From Phaseolus vulgaris (lineage: Eukaryota; Streptophyta; Magnoliopsida; Fabales; Fabaceae), in the NCBI RefSeq assembly GCF_000499845.2, contig NC_023749.2:11851298-11915297 (forward strand): 64,000 nucleotides of DNA, given 5' to 3'. The position numbers were made by a program, and so were the translations under genes. Positions 22,831 through 34,285 of this stretch are shown in pieces. The notes below the pieces were generated by a model, which was not told the DNA's origin, did not search any database, and saw nothing but the letters and a program-made list of their open reading frames with translations. Every line of letters starts with the position of its first letter. Within the stretch, counting starts at the first letter, position 1.

Positions 22831-24241
22831 CCCTAGAGTTGTGGTTGTCTCTCATGATTACCCTATGCATAGTAGAAATAGCTATATTTTCAACTTTATT
22901 TTGACCATTCATTTGAGGATGACTAGAAATTGAAATTTTCAACTTAGTTCCAAAATTTTCAAAAAGAGTCCTAAAAAAATGGCCTATAACTTCTGGATCT
23001 CTATTCAAAACTATGCTTTTAGGTAATCCATGAAATCTTACCACTTCTCTAAAGAAGAGCCTATCCACAACCATAAAAATGGAGTCAAAACCTTTTGTTG
23101 TCCTAGGAAGTTCTAATTTAAAATATATACTTATGTCTTCCCATGGAACATTTGCAAAAGGTAAAGGAGTATAGAGTTCATGAGACATTGCCTTAGAGTT
23201 AGTTTTAAAACAAGAAATGCATCTAGGGTAATGTCTTTGAACATCTTTCCTCATGGGTGTCCAAAAGAATTTTCCTTTTAAAAGCTCTAGAGTTTTATCA
23301 ACTCCAAATTGGCCCATGAGTTCTCCTTCATGAAAAATATTTTTTTTATGTGTGAAACTAGTCTCGTTGGTACGACCATTGAGCATGGAGTTTTTAGCAA
23401 TTTGCAATGGTCGTCTCAATAAGGCATAACAAGTTTCTTTAGGCAATACATCACATAAAACTTTATCTTTGTAAATGCCTATAGATAACTTGACCTTCAC
23501 TTGTTGGTGATTTTCTATTTTTACATTTTCTTCACTCTCACTAGTTTCTTTTTCTTGGTTACTATATTCATCTTTGTTCCTTAAGATCATAGATCTTTCA
23601 TTGGAACAATGAGATGCTAAATGACCCTTACCAAGACATTTTAAACACTGAATTTCTCTAGCTTGAGTGTGTGAGATATGCTCGGATAGGTTTTGGGAAA
23701 GTTCTAGAGATGTTTTTTTTATATGTTCTTCCCCTCTTTGGAACTCATCCTTGTCATAAGATACAAAGTATGAACTTTGTTTTTGACTTGATTGTTTTCT
23801 CAAAATTTGTTTTTCAACTTTAATGCTAAGTTGAATCAAGTCATTTAAATCTCTATAAGGTAAAAGTTCAACTTTGTTTCTTATCTCAAGTTTGAGACCA
23901 CTTAAAAACCTAGATATGGTGGTATGATTTTCTTCATTAATCCCTGCCCTTATCATATATAACATCATTTGTTGCCAATATTCTTCTACACTCAGATTTC
24001 TTTGATGAAGTCTTTGGAGCTTGTCCATCAACTTCCTATTGTAATGTGAGGGAATATGGCGACATCTCAAGGCTCCCCTAAGGTCATTCCAATATGTAAT
24101 GGGAGAGTCCTTGTGGATATGTCTCTTTATTTTTAGGGCAGTCCACCAATACATAGCATTACCTTGAAAACTTAAGGTGGCTAAGGGTACTTTCTTTTCT
24201 TCATTCACATGGTTGCAAGCAAACAATTGTTCTACCTTCAT
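22808..24241 (-). pseudogene. In-frame gag-integrase deletion derivative (477 codons)
   Basis: From [12 protein letters not shown] the frame follows gag with the WW motif (NAMYWWTAL) and a CX2CX4HX4C knuckle (CLKCLGKGHLASHC). The protease active-site segment is missing. After SFTHKKN the frame jumps to the integrase zinc-binding region (HEGELMGQFGVDKTLELL), so reverse transcriptase and RNase H are entirely absent. A further stretch between VVDR and LFFREVV is missing, about 21 residues relative to the complete element. The catalytic core is altered (for example LNRDPEV for SDRDPKF). Despite three deletions the frame stays open. Gag coding extends upstream of 24241, where a leading segment lies at 24556-24353. 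Confidence 0.8.
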
Positions 24242-24352
24242 CTCCCAATCTAGATATGTTTCTACATCTTCTTTTCCATAGAAATGAGGTAGCTCTACCC
24301 TAACCTCCTTTGGGTTTTCTTTTCTTTCCTTTCTAGCTTTCCTATGGGATGG

Positions 24353-24556
24353 TTAATAGTATTCGTTAATTCTAAGGCTTTGTTCCCCAAAAGAATTATC
24401 TACCCTAGAGCTAGATGCATGAGAACTTCTTTTTGATTTGTTGTATTCATCCTTTTCTTTAACCATTTGTCTATATGAAAGTGATTGAGAGGCTAGTTGT
24501 TTCAAAAGAGATTTGATAGACTCTCCTTCACTTTCATTAGAATGATGAGAAGACAT
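24353..24556 (-). pseudogene. Gag N-terminal segment of the old gypsy element
   Basis: It is a 67-codon frame from MSSHHSNESEGES to RINEYY, then a stop. The complete element has the matching start MSSSSHS... and RINDYY... at 38764-38500, which identifies this as the true gag start. The two gag parts are now separated by a stop. Confidence 0.7.
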
Positions 24557-26360
24557 GGTTAAAGCTTTGTGTTAAAACTAATTTACCCCAAAAAAAGACA
24601 AGGAGAGTAATGAAGGTAGCTTTCTAGGAAAGAGAGGTGGATCACTAGGATCTCTTAAGTACCAAGTCTTTCCTTGCCAAAATCTATCCCTCAAGACTTT
24701 TCACAAATATTTTTCTAAGTAATTTACTTAGATCACAATTAAGAATGAAAAACACTATTTTAAGCAAGAAAAATGCAAAGCAATTAATCAATACAAAGCA
24801 AGTAACAAAGCAAAGCAATTAACTAAAACACAATTTAAAGATTACTAACTAAAAAACTTTAAATCTAGGCGTATCCTAAGGTGAGGCTTCTAGACACTTA
24901 GAGCCATTGAAGACACACTCACCGTCTAATACGTAATTATTCCACTAATTAATCAAAGTTGAATGCAATTACAATTCAAAAAGAAATACAATAGAAATTG
25001 AATTACAAAAATAAAATTTCAGATTTCCTATATTATGCACTCCTTTGCTTTTGGCACTCCTTCTTGTTGTGTCCCACACGTTATATGTTTTTGTAATCTT
25101 ATATGTTGCAGCCCCTTGTTTAACCTCTAAAGGTTAGTCAATTTAAATCTTCAAAACAGTACCTACTAAGTAGGGATGGACTCACCACAAAGTTTAATTC
25201 CAAACTTAACAAGCACCACTTCGAAATTCTTTCACCAACAATTAAAGGTCAACAAATTTAAAGCAAAGAACAATTCAATTTAGAAATAGGACAACAACAA
25301 ATGGAGTAATTGTATGAGACAACTTGAAAGAATATTGAATAAATTTGACAAGCAATCAAATAAGGCACTCAATAAAAGGTGGCACACAAATTGAACCTAA
25401 GGATAGGCACTAGAATTGTTTAAGAAAACAAAAAATAGTACTACTGGAAATTTGAGGCACAAAATACGTGACTTATAAATTTTATGTTGAGCTGGATATT
25501 TGAAATTTGAATTTGAAATTTAAACCACAAGCAGTTTAAGATCTTAGCAAAATTTTGTCGCTGGAATCACACTAAAACAATGCACCAATTAATTGTGATA
25601 AATTTTTCAAATATGTTGTCAAATTACCGTCTTTGTTCGCGCCAGAATGCACACTTTTTTCATTTGATTTATCATTTTTTTTCTTTTTTTTCTAACACAT
25701 CAACCTGTGTAAATCCAGAATTTCACAATTTTTCTTCAATGGATTTTAATTTGATAAGTAAAAACAGCCAGCACATAATTAAAACAGAGGAATCCTAATC
25801 CTGAAATTAAAAACAGTTTGAAGAAACTTCAAAGACACAATGAAATTTATGTATAAGAATTTGTATGCATCTATCACACAAATATGAACTCAAATCTAAA
25901 ATAAAAAATGCACCAAAGGATCAAACAATTTCATATTAAAACTGGACTCAAAGCAAATCAAGCAACCAAAATTATCAAAAACAACACTACATGAAATTGA
26001 TGACAATTTAGGAGAAACATGACTTGAGAAAACACAATTGGATTCAAAAATCAAAATGACTCAAATCAACACAATATGAACCAATTAAAATTGCAATAAA
26101 GACTCAAATAAACTAAAAACAGAATAGCAACACAAATCTATATGGAATCCTACACAAATTTGAAAATTAGAAGCTCAAGAACAATTTGAACACAATGCAC
26201 CAATTGGATTTCTCCAAACAACACCTAAATCAAATTAAAATGTAAAAAACAGCAAGACATTCAAGAATAATTTGAAGAACAACACAAAATTAAGATGAAC
26301 ACAAAAATAAAAACAAGATAAGACACTTATCTCTTGAAGACAATGGCTCTAGATACTAAA
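24557..26360 (-). other. Long untranslated leader and primer site of the old gypsy element
   Basis: About 1.8 kb of A-rich sequence lies between gag and the 5' LTR, without coding potential. Next to the LTR the minus strand reads TTTAGTATCTAGAGCC, a degenerate version of the tRNA-Met site TTGGTATCATGAGC in the complete element. Confidence 0.65.
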
Positions 26361-26587
26361 TGATGGAGAAGTGTCTTCATGATTTGTAGAATTTGTTGAT
26401 GAACGGCGGAAGCTCTATGGAGTGTAAGCGAACAAGGTCCTCCTAGGAGGTGTGGTGACCTTGAAGGTGCATGTTAGGTAGGGAATGAGAGTGGTGAAGC
26501 CATCTCTCTTTGGTAAGGTGAGAATTGAAGATCAATAGCCTAACCTAAGAGGTTTTGGGCAAGAAGTGAAATTGGCTCAAATTTGGC
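26361..26587 (-). repeat. Truncated 5' LTR of the old Ty3/gypsy element
   Basis: It begins TGATGGAGAAGTG like 21624 but the similarity stops after CTCAAATTTGG at 26587. The remaining two thirds of the LTR is lost. Confidence 0.8.
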
Positions 26588-26869
26588 ACCTCCTCCTCTT
26601 ATCTTTTGTGGTTCGATTTTGTGTTGGAGACAATTGTCGTACCCCTTTGTCTTCTTCATCTTCTCACAGTCGCACCCCTTTATAAAGCTACATCATGTAT
26701 CATTCTCTCTTACTTATTTTTTTTTAGAGCACTCCCTATGAGAAAACAAGAAGAAGGAAAAAAGAAGAAGCAAAAGCAAGAAGAAGAAGAAGAGGAACAA
26801 TAAGTACAAAAAAATAGAATAATGTAAAATATGTATGTCACAGTTACAAAGAGACCTCCTACCACAATA
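26588..26869. other. Intergenic, no gene seen
   Basis: A short region with an AAGAAGAAGAAGAGG-type purine run near 26745-26800 and no coding signature. Confidence 0.5.
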
Positions 26870-27230
26870 TGTATAATGTCTAACACTTTGTACACCATTG
26901 AGTTTCTAACACTAGAATAAAGACCATCTAATGCTAGAACACATACACCGTCTAATGTCAGAACACATAAATCGTTTATCATTAGAATACAAGGGATGTC
27001 TAGCGTTGGAATACAAGGATCGTTTAATGTTAAAACATGGACCGTCTAACGCTAGAACATAGAGACCGTCTAAAGCTAGAACATGGAGACCGCCTAATAT
27101 TAGAATACATAGATCATCTAATGCTAGAACATGAACGGTCTAACGCTAGAACATAAAGAGCATCTAATATTAGAATATAAGGATTGTCTAATGTTATAAC
27201 AAGGATCATCTAATACCACAACATACATCA
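26870..27230. repeat. Degenerate minisatellite, unit about 24-30 bp
   Basis: Around a dozen variants of CGTCTAACGCTAGAACATAG follow one another, with alternating ACCGTCTAA, GATCATCTAA and GATTGTCTAA starts. Unit length varies because of small indels. The motif TCTAACGCTAGA is reminiscent of, but not the same as, the TCTAGACGCTC tandem block in the LTRs at 34120-34240. Confidence 0.8.
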
Positions 27231-27394
27231 AGTAAGACTCCTGCATCCCATGTCCTTTCTACATTTTTCCTGGGAAAGGTGATGATGGGATGATAGGGGA
27301 AAGAGAAGCCCCAAAGATGAGTATGGACAGGTACCCAACCACTGCAAAATTAAAAAGTTCCAATTGCAAAGGCATCAAATCAAGCCCCCAAATT

Positions 27395-27490
27395 CGGAAT
27401 ACAATCTAAAATTGTATTCCAAATTTTAGATTGTATTTTGAATTGCACAATTCATAATACAAATTTTGCATTCTTGGTTGTATATTCCAA
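27395..27490. repeat. AT-rich TTGTATTT/AATACAA repeat island
   Basis: A compact set of inverted variants (GGAATACAATCTAAAATTGT, TTGTATTTTGAATTGCACAA) similar to 14680-15240 and 44280-44530. The flanks 27231-27394 and 27491-27787 hold no gene. Confidence 0.5.
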
Positions 27491-27792
27491 AATGAAAAAA
27501 AATCACAAATATTAACTTTCAAATAGTTTAATCTAAGAAGTCTTGAGATTCTACATTCCAAATTTTTTAAAGAAAAGTCAATAAAATATAGGGTAGTTTT
27601 GGTATTTTGAGAAATATGAGGTGCAAGAAGAAAAAGGTACAACATAAAAGAGAACAACATGAAATTTCTGTACAATACTTTCCTACCACATAGATAGTTT
27701 ATGGTTTTTTTTTTACAAAAAGGTTAAATATCTTTTTTTGTCCTTATACTATAACGCGAAATTGGTTTTCGTTTCTAGTCGAAACTTTAGAC

Positions 27793-28912
27793 TGTTAGAA
27801 TGTATGGCTTTAAACTATAGGGGGTGAATGGTTTAAAGAGGGTTTTCGTAAACTTTTTAGTCTATAATGAAATTCCTTTAAGAAAACTTGATTAAGAACT
27901 CAATTTGCCAAAAACACAAAGCAATTTAGCACAGCACCAGAAAAACAATTAGTTGTTTCGCAGAAACAATCAACTGTTTATACCAGTTAACAAATATAAA
28001 CTGAAATTAAAGAGTTTAAGGGATATAGAGATTGCACACACAATTTATACTGGTTCACTCTTAAACCAAGAGCTACATCCTGTCTTCCCATAAACCACTG
28101 GGGGAATCCACTAAGCAATCAAACCTTGATTACTTACACACGCTACCAAAGAAGTGACTTTGATCCCCTCAAGACACACACTTCCTTTGGCTCAGCACAT
28201 ACACCACCAAGAATGCTGATTTTGACAACCTCAAGAGCACACAACACTTCTTGGCTTATCACACCAGAGTTTACACAAAGTATAGAAGGATTACACTTGT
28301 TACAGAATGATCTAAAATCAATACAAGATGAAAATCCTATTCCATTCTCTCTTTATCAAAGCAATCTTTCAACTCTTGAAAAAAACAAATCAGTGAAAAA
28401 TTAAAATATGTTTTTCTATGATTAAATCTCAGTTGTTGTTTGTTACAAAAGCTTAACAAACTATTTATTGCTTTCAAAGACTGGTCAAAGCATTTAAAAC
28501 TGGAGTGCATTCAGTTATAAAAACATTTAAAGCTCAGTCAAAGCACAAAACAGTTTTCTGTTATGGTTTCAAAACAAACAATCGGTTGAATGTGCGAATC
28601 AATCGGTTGTTTGGGTTTGACTACAAGTCAACCATCAAAAACAGTTTTCAACCTTTCTCAAAAACACCTAAGTATAAAACAATCGGTTGTTTCGACAAAA
28701 CAACAGGTTGTTTTTTCACTTAGTTTGAAAAACACTTTCAATTCAAAAGGTTTGAGAATACTTAAGCTTTGGATTCAATCAAGAGTGGATTTACACAGAT
28801 AATCTACCCCAGATCCTATTCTAATACACCTCAGCAACAACAAGCACATCAAGCCTTCCATCAAACTCAAAGGATTTGGATTCTTCAAAGCTTGAACACA
28901 CTTGATTCAACA
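27793..28912. mobile_element. Solo LTR, 1120 bp, with TSD TAGAC
   Basis: It starts TGTTAGAATG and ends TTCAACA, so the ends are short inverted repeats. It is flanked by identical 5-bp TAGAC at 27788-27792 and 28913-28917. There is no internal domain. Inside are several copies of a CAATCGGTTGTTT-like motif (about 27950, 28578, 28598, 28679, 28700). This is the usual product of LTR-LTR recombination. The host site is within an older AT-rich repeat. Strand cannot be decided from the sequence alone. Confidence 0.85.
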
Positions 28913-28917
28913 TAGAC

Positions 28918-30369
28918 AACGTGTGTACTTGTAGTAAAAAAACTATTGAAATGACTTTTTACAAGCAAACGAAGCTAACTTTTTTTTGACATGACAAAAG
29001 GATTGTTAGTTGTTGACTATATTATATTATTATAACATCTACGTTAACTATAAGTCATTGTCCAAGTCAGTATGAAAGTTTATAGACTAAAACTAATATT
29101 AACTTAATTTTTTTATATAAAATAAGTTTAAAATATTTAAAAAAAATATTGTAATTAATATTTGTTGTTTATATTAAAACATGATCTTATAATTATTTTA
29201 AAAAAATGATATTAGCAAAATTTAGCTATAATTAATAGATCTTGAAATACTTTAGCGAATACAATTTTGTAGCCTGATTCTATTTTTTATTCTAATAATT
29301 CTAATGAATAACTTATTTTCAATTATTAAATTGAAAGAAAATCAATAACAAATATGGAGGATAAGTATTCGATGAAATTATACGTGAATAGTAATTTATG
29401 GTTTTAAGAAACAAGTCCATTACTTAAGTTTTGTAGTTTCTTTTCTCTTGAAATTATTTTTTGGCAAATTCTTCCTTCACTTTTTTTTTTAATTCCAATA
29501 ATACATTTTTGAGTATGATGGAAAATGTTGTATAAATATTTTTTTTTTTCAAGTGATGATTATTGTTTGTGGTGGTTGCTTGTGCTAGTTGGTGGTAAAC
29601 ATTGATGGTTGAGATAAGTTTTGTAATATTTTTATTGGCGGTGACTATGTTTTCGTTTGCTTTTTTTTTCATTTTTTTGGAAGTCACAAAACCTATAAAA
29701 ACAAATCAGCGAGATGCAAAAATGAAGTATAAACCTAAAAAAAAATTGTATTCGCATTGTAGAATATCAAATATAATGAATTTTCTCGTCAACTCTCTCA
29801 CACAAACTCAAATGATGAAATTGCTCTCTCAAATACTGCGGCTGGAGAAATATGGAAGTGATGCGGCTAAAAGAGAGGTATGGGGTGTGGAATGCAACTG
29901 AGGTTATTTAAAAAATAATATTATACTTTATTTATACAGCGTTTGGATTCAGGTGATTACTATTTATCCGGACGAATCTCTGAAGACTGTATGCGTTTCT
30001 ATCCATTCATTTGAACAAAATGGCAAGCGTAGAAAAGCAAGTAATCATGCAAATGTTTTATGCGGTGAGTTACGGAGATTAGAGAGGAAAGTCAATTAGA
30101 ATTTGTTATTTTTTTGCTACCCTTCTTATTTACGTTCAAAATTGTGACTCCTTTCACGTAAGTATTCGTGCAAACGGGAGAAAATAAACACTAAACATCA
30201 ATGTTGCATATTTCCATAATCAATTTTGTCTTGGTTTTCAATTGATAATTGTGTGTGCCAAAGTCGATGTTGTGCCATTTTTGCTTGGATAATCAATGTT
30301 TGAAGGGCCATAATCGATGTTGAACTACTTTTTCATTGAAAATTGATGTTTGAAGGAACATAATCGATT
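28918..30369. other. Intergenic, no gene seen
   Basis: AT-rich. Near 30200-30370 a loose repeat of ATAATCGATGTTGAAC / AATTGATGTTTGAAGG variants is visible. The 99-codon frame at 29602-29901 has no recognisable domain. Confidence 0.5.
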
Positions 30370-30840
30370 TTGAACTAATTTATAATCTGTATTTATTTAG
30401 TATTTTAATAATTTTACATATTTAAGATTTTTATTTAAATAGAACATTAAATATTTCAAAAATTATATTAGTTTAGGATTTTAAATATTTTAGGAATTTT
30501 ATACATTTTATATATTTTTATTTAAATAGGACCTTAAATAATTTAGAATTTGTATATATTTAAAATTTTGAATATTTTGAATATTTAGAAATTTTATATA
30601 TTTTATATTTTTATTTAAATAGCACATTTCATAATTTAGGATTTGTATTTATTTAAGATTTTGAATATTTTAAAAAAATTATACATTTCAAATTTTTATT
30701 TAAATAAGAAATTAAATATTTTATAATTTATATTTATTTTGGATTTTGAATATTTAAGGAACTTTATATATTTCAGATTTTAATTTTTATTTAAATAGAT
30801 ATTGAATAATTCTTTTGACAATCATAAATATATTCCCACA
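30370..30840. repeat. AT-rich tandem repeat, period about 85-93 bp, five units
   Basis: The block TTTTTATTTAAATA recurs near 30428, 30515, 30608, 30693 and 30784. Each is preceded by an ATTTTATACATTT-like block and followed by TTTAGGATTTGTATTTATTT-type sequence. Confidence 0.75.
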
Positions 30841-32251
30841 ATTTCTTGTAATTCGTATTTTTTCTAAAATTAATTCTTAATAGTATCGAAAATTAAATTT
30901 TTATTAAAAATAATTATAATCCATAAATAAATAAAATTAATATTTTAATAAATTTTAAATAGAAAGTTAAATTTGTAATCTTACATTTTTATCATTTAAA
31001 AAAAAATACAATTTCAATCACATCCATCGTATCGCTCACAAACTTTCATAAATTTTTCCTTTACTTTCTAATATATTTACCTTGGTCCAGACAACCTCAT
31101 TTTATTTACACTTTTTCTTCAAATCATCTCAAATTTACTTCTTAATCAAACAAAACATTAAGATTATTTAAATTTTAAAAAAAAATCAACTTCTTACAAT
31201 TTTATTAAGGTGGAGGAAGAATTTATCTTTTTTTTATCAACAAATAAATAATGAAATTAATAGGAGTATTTTAAGGATACCCCAACTCTTATACGAATAC
31301 TTTCAATTTTTCTACACAAAAAACAAAGGCTGCATATTTTGAAAAAAATGCCACAACTAAGCATATTTTTGAAAAAAAACCCTTCATCCACCTATTCCTT
31401 CTGCAACTTTTGGATACAAACCTTTCGCATTTGACAGCAATGATGCCTATACCCTTTGTATTTCTTTTCTCTTACTGACTTGACAACGGAGGCTTCTCAC
31501 TAACACAAACCAGTTTTTGTTTCAATGATTCCACTTTATGAAATAGAATGATGGTCTCTTCCCTTCATGCACTTCCAGATCACAACTCCATTGCTTCCCT
31601 TTTATCTGCTGTCTCAAAGCAACATTCTTGCAGTTGTTTGTACCTATGTAGCACAAACACTGACACAGACATTGATACGACACAAACACAAACATGTATA
31701 ATCTCTAAAATGCAGGGACACAGATCTATATATTATATAATTATGAATTATATAAATTGACAATAAAGATTTGTGTGCACAAGTATGTTTCAATTTTTTT
31801 TGTAGCAGAAAGATGTTTCTCATGGCTGGTTCAAAATGATTTGTTCCTTACTTTTGTAATCATAATAAAAATTTATACAATAAGTTTGAGTTTTTAGAAA
31901 ATTAATGTATTTCTCCTTTTTAAAATTGTGTTAAAATTGTACTAGAATTGTTAGAAATCCAACAAATATTTTTTGAATTAGACATTTTACCGATACGTGT
32001 CCTACAAGTGCCGGTGTCTGATACGTATGTCCAACACGGACACATCATTTAAGAGGCTTGTCTAAGCCTCGTAGGTTTTTACTGCTAACTAGACCAACAC
32101 TCTTCAATCTTTTTTTCACCAAAAGTTCTCTTCCCTTCTATAGATAGTACTAGGTACTATACTTATATTTCAACAAAATCTGCATTTGGCAAGAATTTAT
32201 CTTCCTTCTTCCTCTTGTAAGCCAGGATTATAAATTCAGATAGATGTATGA
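30841..32251. other. Intergenic, no gene supported
   Basis: AT-rich. A 70-codon frame at 31548-31760 begins MMVSSLHALPDHNS but merges into ACAAACACTGACAC-type low-complexity sequence and matches no family I know. A related GGTGTCTGATACG / GGACAC stretch lies at about 31995-32045. Confidence 0.45.
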
Positions 32252-32617
32252 TTTTTTTCCACAATAAAATAAAATGTAGGAAATATTGCTCCCCGTGCAA
32301 ATTGTCAATAGTAAAATCCAAAATATATACAAATAATACTTACTAGCTAAGAAATTCAAAAATATTTTTTGACTCTGTTGTCACAATGGAGTTTTAAAAA
32401 CATACTCGCATATATTCAAACTGACACTCATTCAATTAATTATAATAACTTTCTCAAAATGACAGGAAAATTTAAAACTCTACTGTGACAATAGAGTCAA
32501 GAAATATTTATGAATTTCTAGTTGGTAAGCATTATTTGTATATATTTTGGATTTTACTATTGACAATTTGCATCGGAGAGCAATATTTCCTACATTTTAT
32601 TTTATTTTGGAAAAAAA
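32252..32617. mobile_element. Foldback MITE with arms of about 147 bp
   Basis: The left arm 32252-32398 and right arm 32471-32617 are imperfect reverse complements, as shown by TTGTCAATAGTAAAATCCAA and its complement. They are separated by about 72 bp. It has no coding capacity. It lies at the upstream edge of the copia element and may have inserted in or beside its LTR. Confidence 0.75.
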
Positions 32618-32619
32618 AA

Positions 32620-33586
32620 ATACAAGTATCTTGTTATTCAGTTAGTCTGGTTTACTTTTCTGTTATCAACTAGTCACCTAACTGTTATTTAATTTTCATG
32701 TACTGTATATAAACAAATATGCTCTTTTAGCTTAAAACAAAGATAATAATAATTCTTCAGTTATGTTACTACTATCTTTCTAAAATGGTATCCTGAGCCA
32801 TAAAATTTGTTTTTTTTTCTCTCCTCTCATGACTTCCCCCCGTCTTCTTCTTCTCCTTCCCATTCTGAACTCTCCCACTGATCAGTGCATGGCTACCCCT
32901 TCCGTTGTTCACCATTTTCATACACCTATCTCTCTCAAGTTCCATGATGAAAACTTTCTTGTATGGAAGCAATAGGTTATTGCTACTCTGTGTGGTCTCC
33001 AACTTATGCACTTCTTGGATGGAACTAAAGTTCCCTCTGAATTTCTGACTTAAAACAATCAAACAGTGGTAAACCCTGCATATCGCATCAACAAGATCAA
33101 CTCCTTGTGGCATGACTTCTTGCTTCCATATCCTTTTTCCTTTTAACCAAGATGGTTGGTCTGGATTCATCTGATGCCATCTGGTGTCGTCTTCTCACTC
33201 ACTTTGCTTCACCCATTTGTGCCATGGTCAAGAAGTTTCGTCTTCTTCTCAAAACTCCAAAGAATGATAGATCCATCTCCACTTACGTTACTGGCATCAA
33301 GAAAATTATGGATTCACTTGTTGTGGTTGGCTACCCAATATCTACTGCTGACTATATTGATGCCACTCTTGATGGACTCTTTGCATATTTTGATGGTTTC
33401 ATCGCCTTCATTCTTTCTCACAAAGACCCATATACGGTTAATGATCTTGAAGCCCTCCTTCTAGTGCAAGAAGAACGATTTGAAAAGCACAAACTGGCGC
33501 ATGACTCTATTCTTCAGGTAAACACTGTATCCATTTCATGGAATTTAAAAAACTAACACAAAAAGAAACCATGCAATTATTCTTCT
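32620..33586 (+). pseudogene. Ty1/copia element, 5' part (LTR remnant, PBS, gag)
   Basis: The LTR remnant has a TATA-type TGTATATAAAC near 32704. It ends before a primer site TGGTATCCTGAGC (32786-32798), which resembles the tRNA-Met site TGGTATCAGAGC. Gag starts near 32889 (MATPSVVHHFHTPISLKFHD) and is broken by stops. It continues in the open frame 33152-33556 with DRSISTYVTGIKKIMDSL and LEALLLVQEERFEKH, typical of the UBN2-type copia gag. The element is interrupted at 33586 by a gypsy insertion and resumes at 41327. Confidence 0.8.
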
Positions 33587-34285
33587 TGATGGCATTTTCA
33601 TGAAGTTCTTCTTGAATCAATGTAGAGTATGGGGCGGAAGCAATGAATGAGAGTGAGCAAGATCCTCCTAAGAGTGGTGTTGATCTTGTAGGTGCATGAT
33701 AAGTATGGGTATTGAGTGGTTCGGCCAGCTCAAGGGAAAAGATGAAGGAATTGAAGTTTAGAGCCTAGGATTCTAGGGAGAAGCAAAGTTGAGCACAAAT
33801 TGGCAGCATAACTTTACTCACAATAAACTTGCCAAATACATGAGATAGCCTCCCTATTTATAGGCTATTTGGGACGTAAATCATAAGCTAATGCTTAATG
33901 AAATGTAAACCAAATGAAATGCAAAGCTATGCCATGTGCCATGACCGGTCACACCTAGCAAAGTTCTAGAAGGTTTCATTTCAAAATACTTTCTACACTA
34001 CCCTATCTACTAAATACCCCTATTGGGCCTTGATGCAACATATACAAGGCTTTCTCTCTTCCATCCGTGGCTTCTTCCATTTGTGCTTGTACATGCTTGG
34101 CCATTGATCTTGTGAGAGGACCTAGACGGTCTAATGGCACACCTAGACGCTCCATGGGTAGACGCTTTCCTTCTTCACGGTCTAGACGCTCATTCCTTGG
34201 AGCTAGACGCTCTCCTTGGTCTAGACGCTCTTCATGGTGTGGGCTTTGGCTCCCATGGCTAGATGTGCTTGGCCCTCCTCCATCA
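33587..34285 (-). repeat. 3' LTR of the young gypsy element
   Basis: Ends are TGATGG...CCATCA. It contains a tandem GGTCTAGACGCTC block at about 34120-34240 and the end of the pol frame (stop at 34003). Confidence 0.93.

Larger units (their letters stand above)
21624..26587 (-). mobile_element. Old internally deleted Ty3/gypsy LTR retrotransposon
   Basis: Oriented on the minus strand, it has a 3' LTR at 21624-22283, a polypurine tract at 22284-22299, coding remnants at 22558-24556, a leader at 24557-26343, a degenerate tRNA-Met-type primer site near 26344-26360, and a truncated 5' LTR at 26361-26587. It is related to the complete element at 33587-41321 in gag and integrase, but its LTR is different over most of its length. 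The comparable part of the two LTRs (about 227 bp) differs at about eight positions by eye. Confidence 0.85.

Noticed and set aside
26870..27230. CRISPR-like regular repeats
   Set aside because: Units are contiguous and variable with no unique spacers, in a plant nuclear context; a minisatellite.
29602..29901. 99-codon frame starting MMVEISFVIFLLAVTMF
   Set aside because: Hydrophobic start looks like a signal peptide, but it lies in T-rich sequence, has no splice context and no recognisable remainder.
31548..31760. 70-codon frame MMVSSLHALPDHNS
   Set aside because: Ends in ACACAGACA-type low complexity; no family and no supported splice partner.
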